Assembly (NCBI GenBank): GCA_016873295.1
Contig: VGXM01000009.1
Span: forward strand, 29,396-93,395
Reading direction: 5' to 3'
Length of the DNA: 64,000 nt
DNA from: Phycisphaerae bacterium
GTDB taxonomy: Bacteria; Planctomycetota; Phycisphaerae; Phycisphaerales; UBA1924
Shown here: positions 55,717-64,000 of the stretch, one piece after another
How positions within the stretch are numbered: position 1 is the stretch's first letter
How the letters are laid out: each line of letters opens with the position of its first letter
Translations under genes and position numbers: made by a program
Notes under the pieces: generated by a model
Database searches by the model: none
What the model was told of the DNA's origin: nothing
The model's input: only the letters and a program-made list of their open reading frames with translations

Positions 55717-57243
55717 ATGTCCGCCGAATGCCTGAGAGCGCTGGGGTTGTGGGACGAACCGCGCGTGCTGGAGCCGGGGAAGGCGGGCGCGGGCGATCCC
55801 GGGGTGATCGTCAGCGAGAACCCCGCGACGGGGCGGGCGATCGCGGCGGTGCGGCTGGACGACGCGGCGTCGTACGACGCGTGCGTCGCCGGGGCCCGCG
55901 AGGCGTTCCTGAAGTGGCGCGAGGTGCCGGCGCCGGTGCGCGGGCAGGTCGTGCGGGCGATCGGCGACGAGGTCCGTCGGCTCAAGACGCCCCTGGGCGA
56001 ACTGGTCACGCTCGAGGTCGGCAAGATCCGGCAGGAGGGGCTGGGCGAGGTCCAGGAGTCGATCGACATCGCCGACTTCGCGGTGGGGCTCTCGCGCCAG
56101 CTCTACGGGCTGACGATGCCCAGCGAGCGCCCCTGCCACCGCATGTTCGAGCAGTGGCTGCCCCTGGGGCCCGTGGGCGTCATCAGCGCCTTCAACTTCC
56201 CCAACGCGGTGTGGGCGTGGAACGCGATGCTGGCGGCGGTGTGCGGCGACACGGTGGTGTGGAAGCCCAGCCTGCTGGCCCCGCTCACGGCGATCGCCGG
56301 CAACCGCATCGCCGACCGCGTCGCCACGCAGATGGGGCACCCGGGCGTCTTCCGCCTCGTGATCGGCGCCGACGACGCGGTGGGCGAGCGCATGGTCGCG
56401 GACCGGCGTCTGCCCCTGATCTCGGCGACGGGCTCGTGCCGCATGGGTCGGCGCGTGGGGCAGGTGGTGGCGGGGCGGCTGGGGCGGTGCCTGCTGGAAC
56501 TGGGCGGCAACAACGCCGTGATCGTCGACCGTTCGGCGGACCTGGACCTGGCGGCGCGGGCGATCCTGTTCGCGGCGGTGGGCACCGCGGGCCAGCGCTG
56601 CACCACGACGCGGCGGCTGATCGTCCACGAGTCGGTGGTGGAGCAGTTGCTGCCCAGGCTGGTGGGGGCGTACAAGCAGATCCGCATCGGCGACCCCATG
56701 GACGAGCGGAACCTGGTGGGCCCGCTGATCAACGCCCGGGCCGTGGACGCGTTCCTGGCGGCGGTGGCGACGGCCCGGGAGCAGGGCGGGCGGGTGGTCA
56801 TCGGGGGCGACCGCGTGCGCGTGCCGGGGCTGGACGGCAACTTCGTCGAGCCCACCATCGTGCGGGCCCCGCCGGACAGGGGGCTGCCCATCGCCCACGA
56901 GGAGACCTTCGCGCCGATCCTCTACGTCTTCACGTTCAAGGAGGTCGAGCAGGCGGTGCGGATGAACAACGACGTGGACCAGGGGCTGTCGTCGGCGATC
57001 TTCACGGACAGCGTGCGGTCGGCGGAGCGGTTCCTCGCGCCCGCCGGGTCGGACTGCGGCATCGCCAACGTGAACATCGGGACCAGCGGCGCCGAGATCG
57101 GCGGGGCCTTCGGGGGCGAGAAGGACACGGGGGGCGGACGGGAATCGGGCTCGGACTCGTGGAAGGCCTATATGCGGCGTCAGACGTGCACCGTCAACTA
57201 CGGGGCCCATCTGGCGCTGGCCCAGGGGATCAACTTTGGCTGA
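55717..57243 (+). CDS. Aldehyde dehydrogenase, ALDH7 family (amino-semialdehyde type)
   Basis: The product has 508 residues. PLGPVGVISAFNFPNAVWAW is the cofactor strand. ELGGNNAVIV holds the general base Glu, and VGTAGQRCTTTRR the catalytic Cys. NIGTSGAEIGGAFGGEKDTG followed by SGSDSWKAYMRRQTCTVNY is the ALDH7A1 signature (alpha-aminoadipic semialdehyde dehydrogenase, 'antiquitin'). These oxidise aminoadipic semialdehyde to aminoadipate in lysine breakdown. The gene is 15 bp after the PfkB-like kinase and overlaps the RpiA-like start by 8 bp. Confidence 0.9.
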   Translation: MSAECLRALGLWDEPRVLEPGKAGAGDPGVIVSENPATGRAIAAVRLDDAASYDACVAGAREAFLKWREVPAPVRGQVVRAIGDEVRRLKTPLGELVTLEVGKIRQEGLGEVQESIDIADFAVGLSRQLYGLTMPSERPCHRMFEQWLPLGPVGVISAFNFPNAVWAWNAMLAAVCGDTVVWKPSLLAPLTAIAGNRIADRVATQMGHPGVFRLVIGADDAVGERMVADRRLPLISATGSCRMGRRVGQVVAGRLGRCLLELGGNNAVIVDRSADLDLAARAILFAAVGTAGQRCTTTRRLIVHESVVEQLLPRLVGAYKQIRIGDPMDERNLVGPLINARAVDAFLAAVATAREQGGRVVIGGDRVRVPGLDGNFVEPTIVRAPPDRGLPIAHEETFAPILYVFTFKEVEQAVRMNNDVDQGLSSAIFTDSVRSAERFLAPAGSDCGIANVNIGTSGAEIGGAFGGEKDTGGGRESGSDSWKAYMRRQTCTVNYGAHLALAQGINFG

Positions 57244-57961
57244 ACCCACGACCTCCAAGGCGGGCCCGGAGGCCCCCGTCCGCGACGCCCTCGCCGAGGC
57301 CGCCGTCGCCGGCGTGGCGTCGGGCATGACGATCGGGATCGGCATGGGGCGGGCGCCGTCGCGGGCCCTGGCGGCCCTGGCGGCCCGCGTCCGCGACGAG
57401 AAGCTGGACGTGGTGTGCTTCGGCACGAGCACGGCCGCCGACGCCCAGGCCCTCGACCTGGGCCTGAAGGTCGAGTCGTTCAGCGGTCAGACGTCGCTGG
57501 ACGTGCTCTTCGACGGCGCCGACGAGGTGGACGGGCACCTGCGGATGCTCAAGGGGCAGCACGGGGCGATCGCGCGCCAGCGGATCCTGGCCCACGCGGC
57601 CCGTCGCGCGGTGTACCTGGTGAACGAGTCCAAGATCGTGCAGCGCCTGGGCACGCGGAACACGCTGCCGATCTGCATCTTCGAGTTCGGGCTGACGTGG
57701 ATCCGGGAGGAGCTGCGGAAGATCGGGCTCTCGGGCGTGGTGCGGCGCACGCTGGAAGGCCAGCCCTTCCGCACCGAGCACTCGCACCTGGTGCTCGACG
57801 TGTCGCTGAGCGAGCAGCACCGGCCCGACGAGGTGGCGACGTTCCTCGACCGCTGCGTCGGGGTCATCGAGCACGGGCTCTTCCTGACCGAGGCCCACGA
57901 GGTGCTGGTCGAGAGCGCCGACGGGCGCGTGCGGCGCATGTCCCGCGACCGGGTCGTGTGA
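57236..57961 (+). CDS. RpiA-like protein with altered active site
   Basis: The product has 241 residues from TTG 57236, which overlaps the ALDH stop. DVLFDGADEVDGH (residues 89-101) matches the DGADE motif, and Lys106 matches Lys94 of E. coli RpiA. The phosphate loop is GMGRAPSRA instead of GTGSTAAH. The catalytic Glu (E103 in E. coli, TREKI) is Gln115 (ARQRI). KGGGAAL became KGQHGAI. Ribose-5-phosphate isomerisation may therefore be lost or changed; it could act on another phosphosugar or be a binding protein. No other rpiA is in the window. Confidence 0.75.
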   Translation: MAEPTTSKAGPEAPVRDALAEAAVAGVASGMTIGIGMGRAPSRALAALAARVRDEKLDVVCFGTSTAADAQALDLGLKVESFSGQTSLDVLFDGADEVDGHLRMLKGQHGAIARQRILAHAARRAVYLVNESKIVQRLGTRNTLPICIFEFGLTWIREELRKIGLSGVVRRTLEGQPFRTEHSHLVLDVSLSEQHRPDEVATFLDRCVGVIEHGLFLTEAHEVLVESADGRVRRMSRDRVV

Positions 57962-57964
57962 GGT

Positions 57965-58381
57965 CTACTCCGGCGACCGGCGCGAGCGCTTGATCTCGCC
58001 GCGCCGCTTCTTGCTCGACAGGCGCCGTTCCTTCGATCCGCGCGTGGGCCTGGTCCGTCGGCGCGTCTTGGGCCTGACCATCGCGGCGACGAGGAGCTCG
58101 CGGAGGCGGGCCAGGCAGTCGTCGCGGTTGCGTTCCTGCGTCCGCTCGCGCCCGCCGGAGATCACCAGGTCGCCCGCGTCGGTGACCCGGTGCCCCGCGG
58201 CGTGCCGGAGCCGCTCGACCGCCTCGGGGTGGAGGGGCAGGTCGGCCAGGGCGATGCGCAGGACGCAGCGCGTGGCCCGCTTGTTGACGTTCTGCCCGCC
58301 CGGCCCGGTGCTGGTGGTGAACGTGAACGACAGCGCCTGCTCGGGGACGGTGACGCCCGGGGCCAGTTCGACGCCTCCCAT
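57965..58381 (-). CDS. arfB: Peptidyl-tRNA hydrolase ArfB (YaeJ-like)
   Basis: The product has 138 residues, the usual size. TTSTGPGGQNVNKRATRCVLR carries the GGQ motif, and a basic C-terminal tail (RRTRPTRGSKERRLSSKKRR) enters the mRNA channel. ArfB releases peptides from stalled ribosomes without a stop codon. It starts 3 bp after the isocitrate dehydrogenase stop, so it should be cotranscribed, and it converges with the RpiA-like gene at a 3-bp gap. Confidence 0.93.
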   Translation of the reverse strand: MGGVELAPGVTVPEQALSFTFTTSTGPGGQNVNKRATRCVLRIALADLPLHPEAVERLRHAAGHRVTDAGDLVISGGRERTQERNRDDCLARLRELLVAAMVRPKTRRRTRPTRGSKERRLSSKKRRGEIKRSRRSPE

Positions 58382-58384
58382 GGG

Positions 58385-59869
58385 TCACTGCCCCTGGGCC
58401 ATGCTGAAGCCCTTGACGCCGTCGAACGTGCGCAGGAGTTCGTAGCTGCACACGGTGAAGGACTCGGCGACGCGGTCCATGAGGGCGACGCAGCGGGACT
58501 GCCCGAAGGTGCCGGGCACGACGCCGTCTCGCAGCTCGAAGCGCACGCGGTAGTAGTCGACGCACTCGGTGTAGACGCTGCCGGTGGGCCAGACCATCGT
58601 GCCGCGGTTGGAGATGAGGCTCAGCTTGAAGGGCGTGTCGGCGCAGGCGCGGGCCATCTCCTCGGCCAGGGCGGCGGCGGAGAGGGGCGTGTCGAGATAG
58701 ATGTCGCAGCCCACGACGTGGGTCACGACGTTCTTGAAGGTCCGGATGACGCGCTGCCCGGAGGGGCGCTCGCCGCGCTCCAGGCGGGCCTGGCCCCTGG
58801 GCGGGACGGCCACGGGGGGCACCGTCCCGGGGGTCTTGCCCAGGCGCTCGACGACGGCGTCGGCGAACGCCATGGTGCCCGCCGCGGGCCTGTTCCGATC
58901 GCCGAAGTCGCCCGTGCGCACGCCCGATTCCAGCGTGGCGAGCAGGGCGTTGTCGATGGTGGCGGCCTCGTGGAGCAGGCCCACGTGGCGCAGGAGCATG
59001 ACCGAGGAGAGCAGCAGCGAGGTGGGGTTGGCGATGCCCTGCCCGGCGATGTCGGGGGCGGTGCCGTGGACGGCCTCGAAGATGGAGACGTGGGTGCCGA
59101 TGTTGGCGCTGGGCGCGAACCCCAGCCCGCCCACGAGCCCGGCGCACAGGTCGCTGACGATGTCGCCCTGAAGGTTGGGCAGGACGATCATGCGGTACTG
59201 CTGCGGGCGGACCACCAGGTTCATGCACAGGGCGTCGACGATGACGTCCGCCGGTTCGATCTCCGGGAAGTCCCGGGCCGCCGCCCGGAAGCGATCCAGG
59301 AAGAGCCCGTCGGTCATCTTCATGATGTTGGCCTTGTGCCCGCAGTGGACCCTGGCGATGCCCAGGCGCCGGGCCGTCTGGAAGGCGAAGCGCGCCACCT
59401 GCTCGGACCCGGGGGCGGAGATCAGGCGCTTGCACTGGATCATGTCGTTGGTCAGGCGGTGCTCCACCCCGCCGTAGGTATCCTCGACGTTCTCGCGGAC
59501 GATCGACATGTCGATCCGCAGCCCGGCCTTGCTGTAGACGGTCTCGACGCCCGGGAGCGTGCGGAAGACGCGGAAGTTGGCGAAGGCGGAGAAGAGCTTG
59601 CGGAGCGTGACGTTGATGGACTTGCCGCCCCCGCCCTTGGGCGTCTCCATCGGGCCCTTGAGGACCAGCCCGCAGTCCTCGATGGCGCGGATGGCGGCGT
59701 CGGAGATCCCGCGCGTGTTCCCCTTCTCGAACTCGGACTTGCCGATGTCGACGCGGACGAACTCGAGGCTGTCCAGGGCGCCGGCGGCCTTGAGGATCGC
59801 GAGGGCGGCGTCGGTGATCTCGGGGCCGATGCCGTCGCCCGGCGCCAGCGCGATCGTCAGTTTCGCCAT
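58385..59869 (-). CDS. icd: Isocitrate dehydrogenase (long, Thermus-type)
   Basis: The product has 494 residues. [85 protein letters not shown] and [17 protein letters not shown] are typical. The extra C-terminal domain ([17 protein letters not shown] ... [12 protein letters not shown]) matches the ~496-aa Thermus enzyme. It oxidises isocitrate to 2-oxoglutarate in the TCA cycle; NAD versus NADP preference cannot be stated. TACGCT at 59899-59894 and GGAG precede the ATG. arfB follows in the operon. Confidence 0.93.
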   Translation of the reverse strand: MAKLTIALAPGDGIGPEITDAALAILKAAGALDSLEFVRVDIGKSEFEKGNTRGISDAAIRAIEDCGLVLKGPMETPKGGGGKSINVTLRKLFSAFANFRVFRTLPGVETVYSKAGLRIDMSIVRENVEDTYGGVEHRLTNDMIQCKRLISAPGSEQVARFAFQTARRLGIARVHCGHKANIMKMTDGLFLDRFRAAARDFPEIEPADVIVDALCMNLVVRPQQYRMIVLPNLQGDIVSDLCAGLVGGLGFAPSANIGTHVSIFEAVHGTAPDIAGQGIANPTSLLLSSVMLLRHVGLLHEAATIDNALLATLESGVRTGDFGDRNRPAAGTMAFADAVVERLGKTPGTVPPVAVPPRGQARLERGERPSGQRVIRTFKNVVTHVVGCDIYLDTPLSAAALAEEMARACADTPFKLSLISNRGTMVWPTGSVYTECVDYYRVRFELRDGVVPGTFGQSRCVALMDRVAESFTVCSYELLRTFDGVKGFSMAQGQ

Positions 59870-59893
59870 GGGAGCGGTCTCCGAAGGGGGTCA

Positions 59894-59899
59894 AGCGTA
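59894..59899 (-). promoter_or_regulatory. Putative -10 box (TACGCT) of the icd-arfB operon
   Basis: Minus-strand TACGCT lies 24 nt before the ATG, with GGAG between them. It is identical to the hexamers before uvrD/pcrA, Sua5 and comB. Confidence 0.42.
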
Positions 59900-59922
59900 G
59901 GGGCTCGGGGGTGCGCTCCCGG

Positions 59923-60897
59923 TCACGGGCGGGGCGCGGTGGCGCGGGCCAGGCGGTCGACGATCGCGTCCCAGAGGGCCCCGTCGCGGTTCTTGCGCTC
60001 GGGCGCGACGATCGCGATGAGCCCCGGGTTCATGTCATCGGCTCGGCGCAGGGCCGCGTACAGCCCCGCCGCGTACTCCCGCGCCTCCGCCGGCAGCACG
60101 ACCGTGCGCACGCCCGGGTGAGACCGGGTATCAACGACGACGATGGCGTCCGCCGACCGCTCCGCGAGCAACGCCGGCACTGCCTCGCGGGCGACCAGGC
60201 GCGCGGGGGCGTGCGGGGCGTAGTGGGTCGGGAGCTGTCCCGGGCTGGGAACCGGGGCCTCGTCGGCGGGCGCGGGCCCGATGTCCACGATGCGCCCCAG
60301 GCAATGGGCGATCTGCTCGGGCGTGACCAGCCCCAGGCGCAGGACGCGGGGCGTCGGGGACAGGAGCGACACCACCGTGCTCTCGATGCCGCCCTGGCAG
60401 GGCCCGCCGTCGAGCACCAGCACGTCGCCCCCGTCGAACTCGCGCCGGACGTGCTCGGCGGTGGTGGGGGAGACGTGCCCGGAGCGGTTGGCGCTGGGGC
60501 CGACGATGGGCGTGTCCGCCGCGTCAATCAGGGCCAGCGTGAGTGGGTGTAGGGGCGAGCGGAGGGCGACGGCGGGGAGGCCTGCGGTGACGATCGAAGG
60601 CAGGTCCGGGGCCTTGGGGACCACGAGCGAGAGCGGGCCGGGCCAGAACGACCGGGCGAGTCTGTCGGCGCGGGCGGGCCAGTCCGCCGCGACCCGCCGC
60701 GCCATCGACGACCCCGAGACGTGCACGATGAGCGGGTTGGTGGCGGGGCGGCCCTTCAGCGCGAACACCTTCGCGACCGCATCCTCGTTGAAGGCGTCGG
60801 CGCCCAGCCCGTACACCGTCTCGGTGGGGAACGCCACCACGCCGCCCGCCTTCAGGCGGGCGATGGCCTGCGCGATCTCCTCGGGCCCGCTCGACAC
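59923..60897 (-). CDS. L-threonylcarbamoyladenylate synthase (Sua5 type)
   Basis: The product has 324 residues from GTG 60897. GGVVAFPTETVYGLGADAF, KGRPATNPLIVHV, FWPGPLSLVV, PIVGPSANRSGHVSPTTAEHV and LDGGPCQGGIESTVV belong to the YrdC domain. LPTHYAPHAPARLV begins the C-terminal Sua5 domain. The enzyme makes threonylcarbamoyl-AMP for t6A37 in tRNAs that read ANN codons. The GTG follows TACGCT by five bases, so the transcript is probably leaderless. The upstream GldG-like gene's stop lies only 18 bp away. Confidence 0.93.
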   Translation of the reverse strand: MSSGPEEIAQAIARLKAGGVVAFPTETVYGLGADAFNEDAVAKVFALKGRPATNPLIVHVSGSSMARRVAADWPARADRLARSFWPGPLSLVVPKAPDLPSIVTAGLPAVALRSPLHPLTLALIDAADTPIVGPSANRSGHVSPTTAEHVRREFDGGDVLVLDGGPCQGGIESTVVSLLSPTPRVLRLGLVTPEQIAHCLGRIVDIGPAPADEAPVPSPGQLPTHYAPHAPARLVAREAVPALLAERSADAIVVVDTRSHPGVRTVVLPAEAREYAAGLYAALRRADDMNPGLIAIVAPERKNRDGALWDAIVDRLARATAPRP

Positions 60898-60902
60898 GCG
60901 CC

Positions 60903-60908
60903 AGCGTA
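60903..60908 (-). promoter_or_regulatory. Putative -10 box (TACGCT) directly before the Sua5 gene
   Basis: Minus-strand TACGCT, five bases (GGCGC), then GTG 60897. There is no ribosome site. Confidence 0.45.
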
Positions 60909-60915
60909 GCCGGGT

Positions 60916-63075
60916 TCAGCGGCGGAGGGCCCGCGCCAGCAGCAACAGCACGAGCGTGCCGCCCGGCATCCCCGCGATGACCCCCACGCGGAGCCAGAAC
61001 AAGGTGCCCGGGTCGAGCTCGCGGACCAGGGGCGTCGCCTGGGCCGTGGCGCTGCGGGCGATCAGGCGCTCCTGCCCCGTCAGCCACGCCAGCCCCGCTT
61101 CGAGCAGTTCGAGGTTGCCGGGGAAGACGTCGACGGTGCGCCCGTCGATGGTCGCGGACTGGCGGATGACGGGGTCGACGAGCCAGGCGTTGGTGCCGAC
61201 GGCGATCAGGCGCTGCTCGCCGCCGTCGGGCAAGGGGCGCGACGCGGCGACGATGACGGGGTAGGCGTCCAGGCGCGTGTCGCGCCCTTGGTCGAAGCGG
61301 GGCGGGTCGCGCATGAGGGGGCGCTGGGCGGCGGGGGTCTGCCACACCCGGAGCCACTGCGATTCGCCCCAGGCCCGCTCCGACGCCGCGAGGCTCGCGA
61401 TCACCGAGTGCGACGCGGCGGTCGGGCCCGGCGCCGCGGCGATCGCCACGGGCCAGACCAGGGCCGTCGCCAGGTTGGCCACGGCGCCGCTGATCGGGTG
61501 CTCGCCGGCGGCGGGCCGGACGGCGAACTCCGTGCGGATGGCCCGCCCCTGCGGCGTCTGCTCCTCCTCGACGATCGGCGCCCCCGTGTGGGCCTCCAGC
61601 CCGAAGCGCGAGAGCACCGCGACCGTCGGATCGGGCTGACCCGTGCCCGGGAGGATCGACGGGTTCATCGACAGGATGACCGGGTCCCCGCGTTCGGCGA
61701 CGAGGGCGAGCGCGGCCCCGAGCATGCCCGCCCGGACGGCGCCCGTCGGCTCGCCCCCCGGGCCCGTGCCCGCGGCCGAGTCGGGCGCGATCGAGACGTA
61801 GACCACGGGCCGCCGACCGCCGGGGTTCAGGTCCGACAGCGCCGGCGCCGCGTCGGGGCTCTGGAGCACGCGCCACTCGGCCAGGTCCATGCCGCGGAGG
61901 CGCAGGCGATCCTGCACCGCGCCGAAGAGGGGCAGGACCGACCCGCGTTCGGCGTGGGTGAGTACGAGGATCGGGCGGTGGGGGGTGTCGAGCGATGCCA
62001 GGGCCGTCGCCAGCAGTTCCTCGGCGCGTCGCCGGACGTCGGCGCGGGCCAGCCCCGCCGCGTCCAGCCACTCGCCCGGCGGGAACAGCTCCGTGGGCTC
62101 GATGCCCGCGATCGCCCCGCCCCGTGCTCCGTTCTCAGTGGGACCGGCCTCAGGCCGGCCCCACCGGGGGTCGGGCTCGGCCACGATCAGGACGCACGAC
62201 CCGGCCTGCAGCGCCCCGACGACGCGCTCGATCTCGAGCGGCGCGGCCCGTCGGACGGGGTCCAGCGCCACCGCCGAGGCGTCGCGGGCCTGCCGCACCA
62301 GAGTCTCGAGGGCGCGGGCCGATTGGCGCACGCCCTCGGCGACCGAGGGCGAGAGCCGCGACAGGTCGCGCGACAACCCGTCGAGGCGCGACAGCGCCTG
62401 GTCCGCGGGGGGCAGCAGGGCGTCGCGGGCTTCGCCCAGCCGGGGCAGGGCCGACCCGGCGACCTGGGCCGCCAGGCGCTCCTGCGATTGAGCGATCGCG
62501 CCGCGGAGCTCGCGGGCGACCAGGCGGGCCTCGGTACCGCGCGATTCGAGGTATCGGCGGAGGTCCATCGCGGCGTCGTCGGTGCCGGTGGCGGCCTCGC
62601 GCAGGGCCGCCAGCGACGGCGCGACCGTGCTCTCGAGGGCCGACGCCAGGGCCGACACCGCGTCCGACGCGGCCCTCAGTTGGCCCGTGCGCCGGTCGAT
62701 CGGCCCCTTCCACGCCGACGCCAGGCCGCGCACGACGCCCTTGAACTCGGGGAGGCCGGCGGGCGATCCCACGTCGATCATGGCGGTCGAGACTCGGGGA
62801 TGGGCCCGCCGGACCTGGTCGAGCACGTCCTCGACGCGCTGGCGGGCCCGGGGATCGACCGTCGAGAAGTCGGTCGCGATCACGATGCGCACGGGGCGGT
62901 CGATGGAGGCGAGGATGGCGCGGGTGCGGGGCGCGAGGCGGTGCTCGCCCGTCGCCGTCACGTCGATCCGCACGCCCAGGCGCGGCGCCAGCGCATTGAC
63001 GAGGACCACCGAGGCCAACGACGCGCCGGCGACGGCCAGCGCCGCCAGGCCCAGGCGCGTGCGGGGGGCGCTCAT
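60916..63075 (-). CDS. Gld-type ABC exporter auxiliary protein (GldG-like)
   Basis: The product has 719 residues from ATG 63075, which overlaps the permease stop (ATGA). One TM helix near the start (LGLAALAVAGASLASVVLV) is followed by TGEHRLAPRTRAILASIDRP, a GldG-like start. A coiled/helical middle (residues ~110-270) and a second domain (QAGSCVLIVAEPDPRWGRP, DPVILSMNPSILPGT) come next. A C-terminal TM helix (GVIAGMPGGTLVLLLLARAL) ends it. Such proteins join ABC-2 permeases of the GldA-F-G group. A palindrome at 62138-62164 lies in frame and adds RPEAGPTENG-type residues. Confidence 0.8.
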   Translation of the reverse strand: MSAPRTRLGLAALAVAGASLASVVLVNALAPRLGVRIDVTATGEHRLAPRTRAILASIDRPVRIVIATDFSTVDPRARQRVEDVLDQVRRAHPRVSTAMIDVGSPAGLPEFKGVVRGLASAWKGPIDRRTGQLRAASDAVSALASALESTVAPSLAALREAATGTDDAAMDLRRYLESRGTEARLVARELRGAIAQSQERLAAQVAGSALPRLGEARDALLPPADQALSRLDGLSRDLSRLSPSVAEGVRQSARALETLVRQARDASAVALDPVRRAAPLEIERVVGALQAGSCVLIVAEPDPRWGRPEAGPTENGARGGAIAGIEPTELFPPGEWLDAAGLARADVRRRAEELLATALASLDTPHRPILVLTHAERGSVLPLFGAVQDRLRLRGMDLAEWRVLQSPDAAPALSDLNPGGRRPVVYVSIAPDSAAGTGPGGEPTGAVRAGMLGAALALVAERGDPVILSMNPSILPGTGQPDPTVAVLSRFGLEAHTGAPIVEEEQTPQGRAIRTEFAVRPAAGEHPISGAVANLATALVWPVAIAAAPGPTAASHSVIASLAASERAWGESQWLRVWQTPAAQRPLMRDPPRFDQGRDTRLDAYPVIVAASRPLPDGGEQRLIAVGTNAWLVDPVIRQSATIDGRTVDVFPGNLELLEAGLAWLTGQERLIARSATAQATPLVRELDPGTLFWLRVGVIAGMPGGTLVLLLLARALRR
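62138..62164. repeat. REP-like palindrome inside the GldG-like gene
   Basis: GTGGG, A, CCGGCCT, C, AGGCCGG, C, CCCAC form a near-perfect 27-nt palindrome in coding sequence. It resembles the smaller palindrome inserted in rdgB. Confidence 0.6.
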
Positions 63076-63791
63076 CGCCACCTCCGCGACTCGATCGCCA
63101 GGGCCGACAGCACCACGAACAGGGCCGACAGCGACAGGAAGAAGACCGCGTGCGACAGGTCGATCACGCCCTTGGCCAGGTCGGCGATCCGCGGCCCGAG
63201 GGCGACGGCGAAGAGCGCGGGGCGGACCGGTCCCGGGGCCCACGCCGCCCCCGCCGGGGCCGCGAGCAGCGCCAGGAACAGGAACATCGTGCCCAGGTAC
63301 GCCAGCGTCTGGCTCGACGTGAGCGACGAGAAGAAGAGCCCGGCGGCCAGGTACAGCAACCCCGTGAGCAGCAGCGTGACGTACCCGGCGACGATGGGAC
63401 CCGGGTCGGGGGCGGGGTCGGCCACCGCGAAGAGCACGCCGACGTACACCAGCGTCGGCGCGAGCATCGCCGACAGGAACAGGGCCCCGCCCAGGTACTT
63501 GCCCAGGGCGACGGCCCAGTCGCTCACCGGCGCGGTGAGGAGGGGCTCGATGGTGCCGGAGCGCAGCTCCTCGCTCATCAGGCGCATCGAGACCGCGGGA
63601 ACCACGGGCAGCAGCAGCCACCCCGACACCCCGAAGAAGGCCCGCAGGCTCGCCGGTCCGCCCGGGTCGAGCACGACGAGGCCGAAGACCAGCCCCGAGA
63701 TCAGCAGGTAGAGCGCCGTGACGATCCACCCCGCCGGCAGTCGGAACATGGCCAGGAACTCGCGCGAGGCGATGGAGAGGGCGGCGCTCAC
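63072..63791 (-). CDS. ABC-2 type permease (GldF-like)
   Basis: The GTG at 63791 overlaps the stop of the ATPase gene (GTGA). The 239-residue product begins VSAALSIASREFLAMFRLP and has about six TM helices. FSSLTSSQTLAYLGTMFLF and EELRSGTIEPLLTAPVSDW are family-like. It forms the membrane channel with the ATPase and the GldG-like protein. A longer frame continues upstream, but the GTG with overlap is the better start. Confidence 0.85.
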   Translation of the reverse strand: MSAALSIASREFLAMFRLPAGWIVTALYLLISGLVFGLVVLDPGGPASLRAFFGVSGWLLLPVVPAVSMRLMSEELRSGTIEPLLTAPVSDWAVALGKYLGGALFLSAMLAPTLVYVGVLFAVADPAPDPGPIVAGYVTLLLTGLLYLAAGLFFSSLTSSQTLAYLGTMFLFLALLAAPAGAAWAPGPVRPALFAVALGPRIADLAKGVIDLSHAVFFLSLSALFVVLSALAIESRRWR

Positions 63792-64000
63792 GCCCGGCGC
63801 TCCGTGTCGCCGCTCTCCACCCCGGCGATCAGCCCGTGGAAGACACGCTCGAGCGAGGTCCGCTCCCGCGTCAGCTCGGTGACGACCAGTGCCCGGTCGG
63901 CGGCCCACCGCCCCAGGGCCTCGCGCAGGTCCGGGGCGCCGCGGTCGCCCGTGATGCTCCAGGCGCTGCGCCCCGGGGCGCCCGCCGCGGCGCCCCCACG
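63788..64000 (-). CDS. ABC transporter ATP-binding protein, C-terminal end only
   Basis: A frame open to the right edge ends at the TGA at 63788-63790 and gives 70 visible residues. ALVVTELTRERTSLERVFHGL matches the end of ABC-2 ATPases, where SLEDVFLxLT is usual. The Walker motifs lie outside the window. It is the first gene of the three-gene Gld-like exporter run. Confidence 0.72.
   Translation of the reverse strand, partial: RGGAAAGAPGRSAWSITGDRGAPDLREALGRWAADRALVVTELTRERTSLERVFHGLIAGVESGDTERRA

Overview
The window reads as chromosomal DNA of a GC-rich planctomycete, most probably of the class Phycisphaerae. The reasons are the very high GC content and the three pseudopilins with the [13 protein letters not shown] helix typical of planctomycetes. 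A VPAPAG-type (PEP-CTERM-like) surface protein, a membrane-anchored Ser/Thr kinase and long antisense shadow frames on most genes point the same way. This is inference from protein style; no rRNA is present. Nearly all of the window is chromosomal housekeeping, with a few accessory islands. Layout: 1-2750 holds a minus-strand cobalamin riboswitch followed by a VPAPAG-anchored surface protein and a PQQ-like propeller protein that runs off the left edge. HrpA helicase follows (2983-6861). Next is an intergenic island of tandem paired-hairpin repeats (6950-7618), then a secreted S9D glutamyl-endopeptidase-like protease, a dispersed copy of a related repeat (10438-10540) and tRNA-Ser(GGA). From 10739 to 22756 come a PAP2 phosphatase, a GT39 glycosyltransferase coupled to truB, membrane proteins, folE2, the PBP2/RodA elongation pair, an IS630-type transposase remnant and rsmG. 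From 22931 to 33533 come a DinG-like helicase, a phosphohexomutase followed by a membrane P-loop ATPase, UvrD/PcrA, an APC permease fused to a USP domain, and ElbB. From 33610 to 37529 there are three consecutive cassettes, each a pseudopilin followed by a small single-TM protein. From 38048 to 50424 come a protein kinase, infC (probably starting at a non-canonical ATC), der, plsC-cmk, a TIM-barrel protein, miaA, topA and dnaK. The last part holds comB, a secreted alpha/beta hydrolase, rdgB, a PfkB-like kinase / ALDH7 / RpiA-like operon, isocitrate dehydrogenase with arfB, Sua5, and a Gld-type ABC exporter cut by the right edge. How the genes work together: truB, rsmG, miaA, Sua5 and the tRNA serve translation and RNA modification. 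PBP2 and RodA build the lateral wall. HrpA, DinG, UvrD and TopA handle nucleic acids. Many genes are preceded by a TAnnnT hexamer (mostly TACGCT or TACGAT) with no clear -35 box, and at least six have that hexamer only 5-8 nt before the start codon, which suggests leaderless transcripts. The observations I find most worth a second look are the B12 riboswitch over surface-protein genes, the three pilin cassettes, the paired-hairpin repeat family, and the RpiA-like protein that lacks the catalytic glutamate.
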